Of a stretch of DNA of 64,000 nucleotides, positions 54,010-62,482 are shown in pieces. Origin of the DNA: an uncultured Lachnospiraceae bacterium (GTDB lineage: Bacteria > Bacillota > Clostridia > Lachnospirales > Lachnospiraceae); NCBI GenBank assembly GCA_947632555.1, contig CANRPU010000002.1:153390-217389 (forward strand), read 5' to 3'. The translations under genes were made by a program, and so were the position numbers. Position 1 is the first letter of the stretch. Every line of letters starts with the position of its first letter. The notes below the pieces were generated by a model, which was not told the DNA's origin, made no database searches, and worked only from the letters and a program-made list of their open reading frames with translations.

Positions 54010-55113
54010 ATGAAGAAATTGAGATTGAGCCGGCAGGGAAGATCTGATCTGATCACCTATGGCATCATTCTGTTATTGTGCCTGATACTGTTTCTGATAG
54101 GCCAATCATCCTATCAGCTGCAGGGTCTGCTGGTGCCTGTGTGCGCGCAGATCATGCTGGCGGTTTCCCTCAACCTGACCGTAGGGATCCTGGGAGAGTT
54201 AAGTCTTGGCCATGCCGGTTTTATGTGCATTGGAACCTTTATGGGCGCTTCCTTTTCCATTTATATGGAGCAGTTTATTCCGATACCGGCGCTGCGTTTT
54301 TTCCTCGCTCTGCTGATCGGCGCCCTCAGCGCCGGCATTATGGGCTTTCTGATCGGTCTGCCCGTGCTGCGTCTGAAAGGGGACTATCTGGCCATCGTCA
54401 CGCTGGCATTCGGCGAGATCATCAAAAACCTTATTAACATGGTTTATCTTGGTTATGACAGCAGCGGACTGCATTTTTCCATGAACGATACGGCTTCTCT
54501 GGGGCTGGCGGAAGATGGCGTGGTGATCATCAAGGGCCCCCAGGGGGTAACGGGAACGCCTACGGATTCCAATTTCGGCATAGGTATCCTTTTGGTGCTG
54601 CTTACCGTATTTATCGTGCTGAATCTGGTCCATTCCAGGGACGGGCGGGCCATTATGGCCATTCGGGACAATGAGATCGCCGCGGAATCAGTGGGTATCC
54701 ATATAACCAAATACAAACTGATGGCTTTCACCATATCAGCCGCGCTGGCAGGACTGGCGGGTTCTTTCTATGCCCACAATTACAACAATATCAAAGCCAG
54801 CACCAATAATTTCGGCTACAATATGTCCATTATGATCCTGGTGTTTGTGGTGCTGGGCGGTATCGGCTCCATCAGGGGTTCCGTGATCGCGGCTACCATA
54901 CTGTATATGCTGCCGGAAGTCCTGCGTTTCATGTCCCAGTACCGTATGCTGGTCTATGCCATCGTATTGATCGTCATGATGCTTTTTACCTGGAGCCCCA
55001 AAGCGCAGGCGTGGAAAGCGGTACAACTGGCGAAGTGCAGGAAACGGCTGCGGCCTTTAACAGACAGATTCCGGAAAAAGTCTTCCGGTCACATGACAGG
55101 GGAGGGCGAGTAA
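54010..55113 (+). CDS. livM: branched-chain amino acid ABC transporter permease LivM
   Basis: A 367-residue permease with about ten helices. LNLTVGILGELSLGHAGFM and LKGDYLAIVTLAFGEI, and MIMILVFVVLGGIGSIRGS-type block (here MSIMILVFVVLGGIGSIRG), are typical. ATG 54010 has GGGAGG 8 bases upstream. It ends 1 base before livG's ATG. Confidence 0.94.
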   Translation: MKKLRLSRQGRSDLITYGIILLLCLILFLIGQSSYQLQGLLVPVCAQIMLAVSLNLTVGILGELSLGHAGFMCIGTFMGASFSIYMEQFIPIPALRFFLALLIGALSAGIMGFLIGLPVLRLKGDYLAIVTLAFGEIIKNLINMVYLGYDSSGLHFSMNDTASLGLAEDGVVIIKGPQGVTGTPTDSNFGIGILLVLLTVFIVLNLVHSRDGRAIMAIRDNEIAAESVGIHITKYKLMAFTISAALAGLAGSFYAHNYNNIKASTNNFGYNMSIMILVFVVLGGIGSIRGSVIAATILYMLPEVLRFMSQYRMLVYAIVLIVMMLFTWSPKAQAWKAVQLAKCRKRLRPLTDRFRKKSSGHMTGEGE

Positions 55114-55114
55114 A

Positions 55115-55873
55115 ATGGCGTTGCTGGATGTACAGAATTTAGGAATTTCCTTTGGCGGCCTGCGGGCAGTGGACGATTTCCACTTACAGGTAAAAAAAGG
55201 ACAGCTTTACGGGCTGATCGGTCCTAACGGCGCGGGCAAGACCACGGTCTTTAACCTTCTGACCGGGGTATACAAGCCCAGCGAAGGGATCATACGTCTG
55301 GACGGAGAGGATATCACGGGGCGCAGCAATATTGAGATCAATAAGGCCGGTATTGCCAGAACATTCCAGAATATCCGCCTGTTCAAGGATCAGACGGTGC
55401 TGGACAATGTTAAGATCGGCCTGCACAACCGGTTCCATTATAATACGTTTGAAGGCATTTTCCGGCTTCCGCGCTATCGGAAAATTGAGAAAAAGATGGA
55501 AGAAAAGGCCATGGAGCTTTTGGAGGTCTTTGAACTGGAAAAGGAAAAGGATTACCTGGCTTCCAATCTGCCCTACGGCAAGCAGCGGAAGCTGGAGATA
55601 GCCAGGGCTCTGGCTACCGATCCCAAGCTGCTTTTGCTGGATGAGCCGGCGGCTGGCATGAATCCCAATGAAACCCATGAACTGATGGAAACCATTCGGT
55701 TTATCAGAGAAAAGTTTGACATGACCATACTCTTGATCGAGCACGATATGAAACTGGTTTCCGGTATCTGCGAGGAACTGACGGTTTTAAACTTCGGCAG
55801 CATCCTGTGTCAGGGAGAAACCGAAAAAGTGCTGCAGAACCCTGAAGTCATCAAGGCGTATCTGGGTGAATAG
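55115..55873 (+). CDS. livG: branched-chain amino acid ABC transporter ATPase LivG
   Basis: A 252-residue ATPase. Walker A GPNGAGKTT (about 37-45), the LivG-specific IARTFQNIRLF, the atypical signature LPYGKQRKLEIARAL, and Walker B LLLLDEPAAGMNP are present. The LivG form of the signature motif separates it from LivF. Confidence 0.95.
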   Translation: MALLDVQNLGISFGGLRAVDDFHLQVKKGQLYGLIGPNGAGKTTVFNLLTGVYKPSEGIIRLDGEDITGRSNIEINKAGIARTFQNIRLFKDQTVLDNVKIGLHNRFHYNTFEGIFRLPRYRKIEKKMEEKAMELLEVFELEKEKDYLASNLPYGKQRKLEIARALATDPKLLLLDEPAAGMNPNETHELMETIRFIREKFDMTILLIEHDMKLVSGICEELTVLNFGSILCQGETEKVLQNPEVIKAYLGE

Positions 55874-55884
55874 GAGGAAATACC

Positions 55885-56595
55885 ATGGCGATGTTGGAAG
55901 TAAAGGATTTACAGGTATATTACGGTGTGATTCAGGCCATAAAGGGCGTTTCCTTTGAAGTCGATCAGGGAGAGGTCATCGCTCTGATCGGGGCCAATGG
56001 CGCGGGGAAGACCACCATTCTTCACACTATAACAGGTCTGACGGCAGCCAAGAGCGGTTCCGTGCTTTTTGAGGGAAAGGACATTACCAGAACTCCCGGC
56101 CACAAGATCGTGTCCATGGGCATGGCCCATGTGCCGGAGGGCAGAAGGATCTTCGCGAACCTAACGGTATTGCAGAATCTGAAGCTGGGGGCGTATACCA
56201 GAAAGGATAAGCAGGAAACGGAAGATACGCTGCAGATGGTGTACAGCCGCTTTCCCCGTTTGGAGGAAAGAAAAAATCAGATCGCGGGAACTCTGTCCGG
56301 GGGAGAGCAGCAGATGCTAGCTATGGGGCGCGCCCTGATGTCCCACCCGAAGATCATCCTGATGGACGAACCTTCCATGGGCTTATCCCCCATATTTGTC
56401 AGCGAGATCTTCGACATTATCAAAGAGGTGCAGAAAAGCGGGACTACCGTACTTCTGGTAGAGCAGAACGCCAAAAAGGCGCTGTCCATCGCGGACCGGG
56501 CATATGTTCTGGAAACGGGAAATATCGTGCTGGAAGGAAAGGCTTCCGACCTGCTGCACAATGATCTGGTGAAAAAAGCTTATCTGGGAGAATAA
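55885..56595 (+). CDS. livF: branched-chain amino acid ABC transporter ATPase LivF
   Basis: A 236-residue ATPase. Walker A GANGAGKTT, HVPEGRRIFANLTV (LivF-specific), signature LSGGEQQMLAMGRALM, and Walker B IILMDEPSMGLSP are present. It completes a five-gene livJHMGF transporter. RBS TAGGAGGAAA. The next gene starts 13 bases later. Confidence 0.95.
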   Translation: MAMLEVKDLQVYYGVIQAIKGVSFEVDQGEVIALIGANGAGKTTILHTITGLTAAKSGSVLFEGKDITRTPGHKIVSMGMAHVPEGRRIFANLTVLQNLKLGAYTRKDKQETEDTLQMVYSRFPRLEERKNQIAGTLSGGEQQMLAMGRALMSHPKIILMDEPSMGLSPIFVSEIFDIIKEVQKSGTTVLLVEQNAKKALSIADRAYVLETGNIVLEGKASDLLHNDLVKKAYLGE

Positions 56596-56608
56596 AGGGG
56601 GATTTCAT

Positions 56609-57241
56609 ATGGGCCAGAAGAGAAATATCGTGATCACCATTGCCAGGCAGTACGGCAGCGGCGGTAAGACCATCGGCGAAATGCTGGCGAAGGAACTGGG
56701 TTATGAATATTATGATAAGGATTTGATGAAACTGGCTTCGGAAGAGAGCGGTATCAATGAAAGTCTGTTTGCCAGGGCGGATGAAAAGGTAAGATCCGCG
56801 CCTTTTCGGATTGCCGGAAAAGTATATCAGGGAGAACTGATCCCGCCGGAAAGCGGCGAATTTACTTCCGAGGAAAATCTTTTTAATTATCAGGCCAAGA
56901 TCATCAAGGAACTGGCTGAGAGAGGCTCCTGCGTGATCATAGGACGCTGCGCCGATTATATTCTGAAAGACTACGATAACGTGCTGAGCGTGTTCGTGCA
57001 CGCTCCTGAAGAATTCTGTATCGAGCAGGCCGCCAAAAAGCACAGCATGGATCTGAAAGAGCTGGATAAATTAATTGATAAGATAGACAGACAGCGGGCC
57101 GGTTATTATAAATATCATACCGGCAGGGAATGGACGGACGCCAGAAACTACGATCTTTGCCTGGACAGTTCCAAGCTGGGATTTGAACGCTGCGTGGAGG
57201 AGATCAAGGCATATCTGAAAGTGCGCTTTGGAGAGATTTAA
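56609..57241 (+). CDS. cytidylate kinase-like family protein (copy 2)
   Basis: A 210-residue paralogue of the gene at 46.4 kb. P-loop ITIARQYGSGGKTIGEMLA, then CVIIGRCADYIL, and RAGYYKYHTGREWTDARNYDLC aligns with the tail of copy 1. The two differ most in residues 55-90. It is co-directional with the liv genes and ended by a terminator, so it probably belongs to that transcript. Substrate unknown; a nucleotide or small-metabolite kinase is likely. Confidence 0.8.
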   Translation: MGQKRNIVITIARQYGSGGKTIGEMLAKELGYEYYDKDLMKLASEESGINESLFARADEKVRSAPFRIAGKVYQGELIPPESGEFTSEENLFNYQAKIIKELAERGSCVIIGRCADYILKDYDNVLSVFVHAPEEFCIEQAAKKHSMDLKELDKLIDKIDRQRAGYYKYHTGREWTDARNYDLCLDSSKLGFERCVEEIKAYLKVRFGEI

Positions 57242-57269
57242 ACGATCCGACAGAAAGATCATAAAAGAC

Positions 57270-57305
57270 ACGGCAGGCTGTTTGGCGCCTGCCGTACTTT
57301 TTGTT
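57270..57305 (+). terminator. intrinsic terminator at the end of the liv transcript
   Basis: ACGGCAGGC (57270-57278), loop of 8, GCCTGCCGT (57287-57295), then ACTTTTTGTTT. Convergent with lexA, whose end is 43 bases further on. Confidence 0.85.
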
Positions 57306-57347
57306 TATATGAAATATCTATATGGAATGTATATATGGAACAGGATG

Positions 57348-57965
57348 TCAGCTGAACAGCCGGAAAACACCGAATACCTTCCCAAGGATCTGGCAGTCAT
57401 CTACGATAATGGGCTCCATGGCGTCATTTTCCGGCTGCAGACGGATATGTCCGTTTTCCTTATAAAAGGTCTTAACCGTAGCGGAATCCTCCACCAGGGC
57501 CACCACGGTATCGCCGTTGTGAGCGGTATCGCATCTCTGCACAAATATCTGATCCCCGCTGAATATGCCGGCGTTGATCATGGAATCTCCCTTTACCTTT
57601 AAAATAAAAGATTCTCCATGGGGAAGCACTTCCGCGGGAACGGGGAAGTAGCTTTCGATATTTTCTTCCGCCAGGATAGGCTGTCCGGCGGCTACGGTAC
57701 CGATGACGGGCAGACTTACCATTTCCGTCCGTACCATCTGAAAACTGTCATCACAGATCTCAATGGCTCTGGGCTTGGTAGGGTCCCGCCGGATATATCC
57801 GTTCTTTTCCAGCGTTTCCAGATGGGAATGTACGGAAGAGGTGGACTTTAAATGTACCGCTTCGCAGATTTCCCTGACAGCGGGCGGATACCCCCGCTTC
57901 AATATCTCTTCTTTAATGTACCGCAGGATCTCTTCCTGCTTGGCCGTGATCTTACCGGTGCTCAT
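57348..57965 (-). CDS. lexA: SOS repressor LexA
   Basis: A 205-residue repressor that self-cleaves when RecA filaments form. The winged-helix domain (about 1-70) has [23 protein letters not shown] as its recognition region. The cleavage site is Ala93-Gly94 in GTVAAGQPI. The catalytic dyad is Ser128 (KGDSMINAG) and Lys165 (ATVKTFYKE). It is divergent from a YneA-like gene, as in Bacillus, with SOS-like boxes between them. Confidence 0.97.
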   Translation of the reverse strand: MSTGKITAKQEEILRYIKEEILKRGYPPAVREICEAVHLKSTSSVHSHLETLEKNGYIRRDPTKPRAIEICDDSFQMVRTEMVSLPVIGTVAAGQPILAEENIESYFPVPAEVLPHGESFILKVKGDSMINAGIFSGDQIFVQRCDTAHNGDTVVALVEDSATVKTFYKENGHIRLQPENDAMEPIIVDDCQILGKVFGVFRLFS

Positions 57966-58017
57966 CTTAACCCCTCCATGCGTGAATGCTTCAAAACCGT
58001 ACTGTTTTTATGAATCC

Positions 58018-58046
58018 ATTATAACATGGCATCAAAGAAAAAGCAA
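58018..58046 (-). promoter_or_regulatory. promoter of lexA
   Basis: Read on the minus strand: TTGCTT (58046-58041), 17 bases, TATAAT (58023-58018). The nearest SOS-like box ends 11 bases upstream of the -35. Confidence 0.65.
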
Positions 58047-58057
58047 ACATATATTCA

Positions 58058-58069
58058 GAAAATATGTTC
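58058..58069. promoter_or_regulatory. SOS-like box 1
   Basis: GAAAATATGTTC, one mismatch from the GAAC-N4-GTTC core; it lies next to the lexA -35 element. Confidence 0.55.
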
Positions 58070-58089
58070 GATTTTTCTTCCTGAAAGAC

Positions 58090-58118
58090 TTGACAATCGA
58101 AAGTATGTTCTGTATAAT
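58090..58118 (+). promoter_or_regulatory. consensus promoter of the YneA-like gene
   Basis: TTGACA at 58090-58095, 17 bases, TATAAT at 58113-58118: both hexamers match the consensus exactly. A very strong promoter that would need tight repression. Confidence 0.9.
58099..58110. promoter_or_regulatory. SOS-like box 2, inside the promoter spacer
   Basis: GAAAGTATGTTC, one mismatch from GAAC-N4-GTTC, lying between the -35 and -10 of the strong promoter, where LexA would block RNA polymerase. Confidence 0.65.
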
Positions 58119-58128
58119 GCGTGTATAA

Positions 58129-58140
58129 GAACAAATGTTC
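58129..58140. promoter_or_regulatory. SOS box 3
   Basis: GAACAAATGTTC, a perfect GAAC-N4-GTTC palindrome core, just past the expected transcription start and 30 bases from box 2. Confidence 0.8.
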
Positions 58141-58164
58141 ACAAACGTATGTACGGAGGAAGCG

Positions 58165-58551
58165 ATGAGCGAGAGTGTTTATCAGGCAATTTTAAGAAGC
58201 AAAGATAAAAGCAGAAGATATAAGGAAAGAAGACACAGACAGCTGCGCAGAAGATGTCTGGAGGCGATGGGGGCAGCGCTTTTTACCGTAATATTTGCGG
58301 TTTCCTGCCATACGATCCTTTCTGAAGCGAAGGAGAGTTCAGAACCTTTCTATAAATATTATACAAGCATTGAGATTCCCTACGGGACTACCTTATGGGA
58401 AATTGCCGAAACCTATTGCGGGGAAGGGTACGATTCCACGGAAGATTACCTTCATGAGATCATGGAGATCAATCATTTACAGGAAGAGCGCGTTATCAGA
58501 GCCGGGAACCATCTGATCATCCCTTATTTTTCCACGGAACTGAAGCAATAG
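58165..58551 (+). CDS. yneA: YneA-like SOS cell division suppressor (LysM protein)
   Basis: A 128-residue protein. A very basic N-terminus (about 10-33), one membrane helix (about 35-53) and an extracytoplasmic LysM-like domain (about 68-122, IPYGTTLWEIAETYC to GNHLIIPYF) match the layout of Bacillus YneA, which halts division during SOS. It is divergent from lexA and has SOS boxes in its promoter. ATG 58165 has CGGAGG upstream; an ATG at 58135 would sit in SOS box 3. The symbol is by analogy. Confidence 0.8.
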   Translation: MSESVYQAILRSKDKSRRYKERRHRQLRRRCLEAMGAALFTVIFAVSCHTILSEAKESSEPFYKYYTSIEIPYGTTLWEIAETYCGEGYDSTEDYLHEIMEINHLQEERVIRAGNHLIIPYFSTELKQ

Positions 58552-58647
58552 GAGATTGAAGTCCGCTCTTGCCGCGCTGATGCTTTCCCTTCAAACGCAA
58601 ACTTATCGTTCCATTTGCTCTGCCTCTGTCAGCATTCAGCCTGGAGA

Positions 58648-59715
58648 TTATTCCTCCGGCCTGCTGTTTTCCCGTAATCTGACGATATTGGCAGCCTTGC
58701 GGCGGCGTTCTTCTTCCATGGAAGCATAGTGTTTCCGCGTGGTATTGACGTCTTTATGACCTAATACATCCGCTACCAGGTAAATATCACCGGTTTCCTG
58801 ATACAGGCTGGTGCCGTAGGTACTGCGCAGTTTGTGGGGAGTGATCTTCTTAAGGGTAGTAACTCTGGAAGCATATTTTTTCACCAGATTTTCTACGGAA
58901 CGGACTGCCATTCTGCGGTTCTGCATGGAAAGAAACAGAGCGTTTTCATGACCGGTTTCAGGAAGAATATGTTCCCGCTGTTTTAAATATTCCCGAAGAG
59001 CCTGTTCCACCTCGTCCCCAAAGTATACGATCGCTTCATATCCGCCCTTTCTGCGGACCTTGATGCCGTTATTTTCAAAATCTACGTCGCGCAGATCCAG
59101 ACCGACGCATTCCGATACACGAATACCGGTTCCCAGCAGAAGCGTCAGCAGCGCCACATCTCTGACCTTGGTTTTCTCATGATAGGCCATTTCCTTTTTT
59201 GTCAGTTTGGTTCCGCTTTCCACCTGATCTAAGAGTGTGGCCACTTCATTGGGGTCCAGCCGGATAATGGCTTTTTCATGGAGTTTCGGAGCAGGGACCA
59301 GTTCCGCTGTATTGCGTTCGATCCGTTCATTTTGAAAGTAATAATTATAAAAACTGCGCAGACTGGAAAGTTTACGGGCTTTTCCCCGTTCGGTATTGGT
59401 GAGTTCCCTACCTTCCTTTTCATAGTAGCTGACATAGGAGAGATATTCTTCAATATCCTGTCTGGTGACCTGATCCAGGAGCGTAATGGGAAAATCCTGA
59501 ATCCGCATCTTCGCGCAGACCGGATTGGTTTCATGTAAAAATTCAAAAAAGACACGTATGTCATAAGCATAGGCAAGTCTGGTCCTTGTTGAGGTGGTTT
59601 CTGAAATGCCTCGGAAAAAGTCCTGACAAAAGGGCGGAAGAGTGTCCAGAACGGCTCTCAGCTTTAAGATATTCTGTTTGTTCTGCGCGTCATGATAATT
59701 ATCTGTACCTGCCAT
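58648..59715 (-). CDS. tyrosine recombinase, XerS/XerC-D type
   Basis: A 355-residue tyrosine recombinase. An N-terminal SAM-like DNA-binding domain (about 15-140) precedes the catalytic domain with the pentad R199 (GTGIRVSE), K223, H294-x-x-R297 (PHKLRSTYGTSLY), H320 (LGHKDVNTT) and Y330 (HYASM). Length is close to streptococcal XerS (356), which alone resolves chromosome dimers, so it may be the housekeeping Xer rather than a phage integrase. The start overlaps the ttcA stop (TAATG), and the gene follows ttcA on the same strand. An ATG 12 bases earlier is too close to its ribosome binding site. Confidence 0.85.
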   Translation of the reverse strand: MAGTDNYHDAQNKQNILKLRAVLDTLPPFCQDFFRGISETTSTRTRLAYAYDIRVFFEFLHETNPVCAKMRIQDFPITLLDQVTRQDIEEYLSYVSYYEKEGRELTNTERGKARKLSSLRSFYNYYFQNERIERNTAELVPAPKLHEKAIIRLDPNEVATLLDQVESGTKLTKKEMAYHEKTKVRDVALLTLLLGTGIRVSECVGLDLRDVDFENNGIKVRRKGGYEAIVYFGDEVEQALREYLKQREHILPETGHENALFLSMQNRRMAVRSVENLVKKYASRVTTLKKITPHKLRSTYGTSLYQETGDIYLVADVLGHKDVNTTRKHYASMEEERRRKAANIVRLRENSRPEE

Positions 59716-60431
59716 TATTTTTCCCATCCTTTGATGCCGCTGTTCTGCACCGCGGTAAACATTCTTTCTTTTACACCCGGATTTTCCAGGTTGATATTTC
59801 GTATTAACTGCTTGACATATTCCCGTTTGGTATTCCCGTCGGCCGGACAGGGGCTTTTGACCACCGGCACCTGATATCTGTTCACAAATCCGATCACGTC
59901 GGATTCCTTCATATAGATCAAGGGTCTGATAACGGTGATCCCCGTGCGGTCCAGATAGGTGACGGGAGAGAAGGTGTGGATCCGCCCTTCCAGCATAAGG
60001 GACATCATCAAGGTGTCCACCACGTCATCTTTGTGGTGCGCGTAGGCTACTTTATTGCAGCCGGCCTCCCTGACAGCCGTATTGAGAGCGCCCTTTCGCA
60101 TTTTGGCACAGAGCGAACAGGGATTGCTTTCTTTTCTGTCCTCAAAGACGATCTTGGCGATTTCCGTAGGAATGACCTGATATTCTACCTGAAGTTCCTT
60201 ACAGAATATGGAGATCCGGTCCAGGTTCAGGTTGTCAAAACCCAGGTCCACGGTCACGGCCATGATGTCAAAGGGCAGGGGATAGAAGCGGCGCAGTGCC
60301 GCCAGAGCGTTTAAGAGGGTCAGACTGTCCTTGCCTCCGGAAATCCCTACGGCGATCTTATCCCCTTCTTCGATCATGTGATAGTCATCCACCGCTTTTC
60401 TTACAAGACTGAGCACCTGCTGTAATTTCAT
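59715..60431 (-). CDS. TtcA/TilS-like PP-loop ATPase, probable tRNA 2-thiolation protein
   Basis: A 238-residue PP-loop ATPase. The P-loop is AVGISGGKDSLTLL (about 27-40), and the cysteines in CSLCAKMRKGALN and SPCPADG are in positions where TtcA-family proteins bind an Fe-S cluster. TtcA makes 2-thiocytidine at position 32 of tRNAs. The Met at 60431 was chosen (GGCGGGG upstream on the minus strand); the frame runs back to 60494 but would include the promoter region. Confidence 0.82.
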   Translation of the reverse strand: MKLQQVLSLVRKAVDDYHMIEEGDKIAVGISGGKDSLTLLNALAALRRFYPLPFDIMAVTVDLGFDNLNLDRISIFCKELQVEYQVIPTEIAKIVFEDRKESNPCSLCAKMRKGALNTAVREAGCNKVAYAHHKDDVVDTLMMSLMLEGRIHTFSPVTYLDRTGITVIRPLIYMKESDVIGFVNRYQVPVVKSPCPADGNTKREYVKQLIRNINLENPGVKERMFTAVQNSGIKGWEK

Positions 60432-60465
60432 GTCTGATTCCCCGCCTGTTTTACAGATTTCCTTT

Positions 60466-60494
60466 ATTATACTTTTTTTGAAGGAAAATTTCAT
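60466..60494 (-). promoter_or_regulatory. probable promoter of the ttcA-like gene and recombinase
   Basis: On the minus strand a perfect TATAAT lies at 60471-60466, 35 bases before the chosen start. The -35 (TGAAAT, 60494-60489) is poor. Confidence 0.35.
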
Positions 60495-60608
60495 CTGTTT
60501 TCATAAATTTTATCTGTTTTTCTTTTTATATTCGTGCTATACTGTATGAGATATGGAAAAACAGAGGGCCGTTAGGATATAGATGTAGCGGCGGAATAAG
60601 GAGTAGAG

Positions 60609-61964
60609 ATGAAGCTTAATCTGCACAATAAATATATTAAATGGGGCGTGACCGCCTTTTTGGTAGTGGCTGCCAGCATTTGTTTTTATTATCTGATATT
60701 TCATGTATCCAATATCCTGACCAATATCAACCGGATCGCCAACATCGTCATGCCGGTTCTGATCGGCCTGATCATCGCCTATCTGCTTACCCCCGTACTG
60801 AATACTCTGGAAATCAATGTATTGAACCCGTTGTTTGACCTGATGAAAGTAAAGAAAACGGAGAAAAGAAACCGTATGGTGCGCGGGATCGGCGTTGTAC
60901 TGACCTCCGTACTGTTGATCCTGTTACTCTATCTGCTGGTCAGTATGCTGGCTTCTCAGATCGTTCCCAGCATTCAGAACATTGTCAAGGATTTTGACTC
61001 CTATGTGACGGATCTGTCAACATGGCTGAACAAACTTCTGGAAGATAACGCGGATCTGCGTAATTATCTGCTTCCGCAGGTGAGTAAACTTTCCAAGGAA
61101 CTGGAAAGCTGGCTGGCCGATACTGCTAATATTCTGAGCAAATCCAGCGAAGTGTTGAAAACCGTTTCCATGAGCGTTCTGAGCATCATCAAGTTTCTGT
61201 GGAATTTTGTGATCGGTTTCATCATTTCCATCTATGTGCTCTGCAGCAAGGAAACTTTTGCTTCCCAGGGCAAAAAGGTGGTTTACGCCGTTTTTGAGAA
61301 AGATACCGCCAATACGGTACTGAAGGGAGTGCGCTTCGTACACCGTACGTTTATCGGATTTATCAGCGGAAAGGTCCTGGATTCCATTATCATCGGTCTG
61401 TTGTGCTTTATCGGCACCACGCTTATGAACACGCCCTACGCTCTGCTGGTAAGCGTGATCGTGGGCGTGACCAATATCATCCCGTTTTTTGGACCGTACC
61501 TTGGCGCCGTTCCCAGCGCTTTTCTGATCCTGCTGGTGGATCTGCCCCATCCGCAGAAATGCCTGTATTTTATTATCTTTATACTGATACTGCAGCAGTT
61601 TGACGGGAATGTACTGGGGCCGAAGATCCTGGGAGATTCTACCGGCTTATCCGGCTTCTGGGTTATCTTTGCCATTACGGTATTCGGGGGTATGTTCGGC
61701 ATTCCCGGCATGATCATCGGCGTACCGATCTTCGCCGTGATCTTTGCTCTGGTAAAATATCTGGTGAACCGCTCGCTTCACAGAAAGGAACTGCCCACGG
61801 ATTCCAGTCTGTATCTGGATATGGTATCTGTGGATGAGAATAACGCGTTCTGCAGCCAGCAGGAAGAACCTCCCCACAAAAAAACCGTTACCGGCAAATC
61901 CACGATATTACGCCTTATCCGAAAAGCAAGGGAAAAGAAGGGGAAAGACGGCGGAAAGCAGTAG
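60609..61964 (+). CDS. AI-2E family transporter
   Basis: A 451-residue membrane protein with about eight helices. The N-terminal HVSNILTNINRIANIVMPVLIGLIIAYLLTPVLN and the later ITVFGGMFGIPGMIIGVPIFAVI are the AI-2E/PerM/YdiK signatures (ISVYGGI-like region and PGMIIGVPIF). A long coiled region (about 115-180) and a basic tail follow. The family includes the AI-2 exporter TqsA and Na+/H+-linked members; the substrate here is unknown. Confidence 0.88.
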   Translation: MKLNLHNKYIKWGVTAFLVVAASICFYYLIFHVSNILTNINRIANIVMPVLIGLIIAYLLTPVLNTLEINVLNPLFDLMKVKKTEKRNRMVRGIGVVLTSVLLILLLYLLVSMLASQIVPSIQNIVKDFDSYVTDLSTWLNKLLEDNADLRNYLLPQVSKLSKELESWLADTANILSKSSEVLKTVSMSVLSIIKFLWNFVIGFIISIYVLCSKETFASQGKKVVYAVFEKDTANTVLKGVRFVHRTFIGFISGKVLDSIIIGLLCFIGTTLMNTPYALLVSVIVGVTNIIPFFGPYLGAVPSAFLILLVDLPHPQKCLYFIIFILILQQFDGNVLGPKILGDSTGLSGFWVIFAITVFGGMFGIPGMIIGVPIFAVIFALVKYLVNRSLHRKELPTDSSLYLDMVSVDENNAFCSQQEEPPHKKTVTGKSTILRLIRKAREKKGKDGGKQ

Positions 61965-62003
61965 GAGCAGAAGAGGAGAAGCGCGGCAGAAGAGAGGGCG
62001 GGC

Positions 62004-62456
62004 ATGAAATTTGTAATTCAGAGAGTTGCGTCGGCGCAGGTGACAGTCGCTCAGGAAGTAGTCGGACAGATTCAACACGGATACATGGTCCTGATCGGCA
62101 TTGCTGATTCAGATACGGAACAGATTGCCGATAAAATGGTTCAAAAACTGATCGCGTTAAGACTGTTTGAAGATGCGCAGGGGAAAACCAACCTGGATCT
62201 GCGCGCCGTGTCCGGCAGCCTGCTTTTGATCTCCCAGTTTACGCTGTACGCGGACTGCAGAAAAGGAAATCGTCCGTCCTTTATCCGGGCGGGCGCTCCG
62301 GCTATGGCGGAGGCGCTGTATCAATATATCATTGCGGCCTGCAAAAAGGAAGTGCCTGTGGTGGAACAGGGCGTTTTCGGCGCGGATATGAAAGTAACGC
62401 TGCTGAATGACGGGCCCTTTACCGTGATCCTGGATTCGGAAGAAATCTGCAGATGA
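62004..62456 (+). CDS. dtd: D-aminoacyl-tRNA deacylase
   Basis: A 150-residue enzyme that hydrolyses D-aminoacyl-tRNA (for example D-Tyr-tRNA). SQFTLYAD (the SQFTLxA motif) and NDGPFTVIL (the usual form is NxGPVT, so Val is replaced by Phe) mark the two active-site loops. ATG 62004 follows AGAGAGGGCGGGC. Confident identification. Confidence 0.94.
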   Translation: MKFVIQRVASAQVTVAQEVVGQIQHGYMVLIGIADSDTEQIADKMVQKLIALRLFEDAQGKTNLDLRAVSGSLLLISQFTLYADCRKGNRPSFIRAGAPAMAEALYQYIIAACKKEVPVVEQGVFGADMKVTLLNDGPFTVILDSEEICR

Positions 62457-62482
62457 CCAGATTGTGATATAAGGAAAGCTTC

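Noticed and set aside
57228..57602. Plus-strand frame of 124 codons over the lexA end
   Set aside because: It begins inside a gene end, runs through a terminator and is antisense to lexA.
58648..59715. Calling the tyrosine recombinase a prophage or integrative element integrase
   Set aside because: No phage, excisionase or conjugation genes, no repeat pair resembling attachment sites, and housekeeping genes on both sides.
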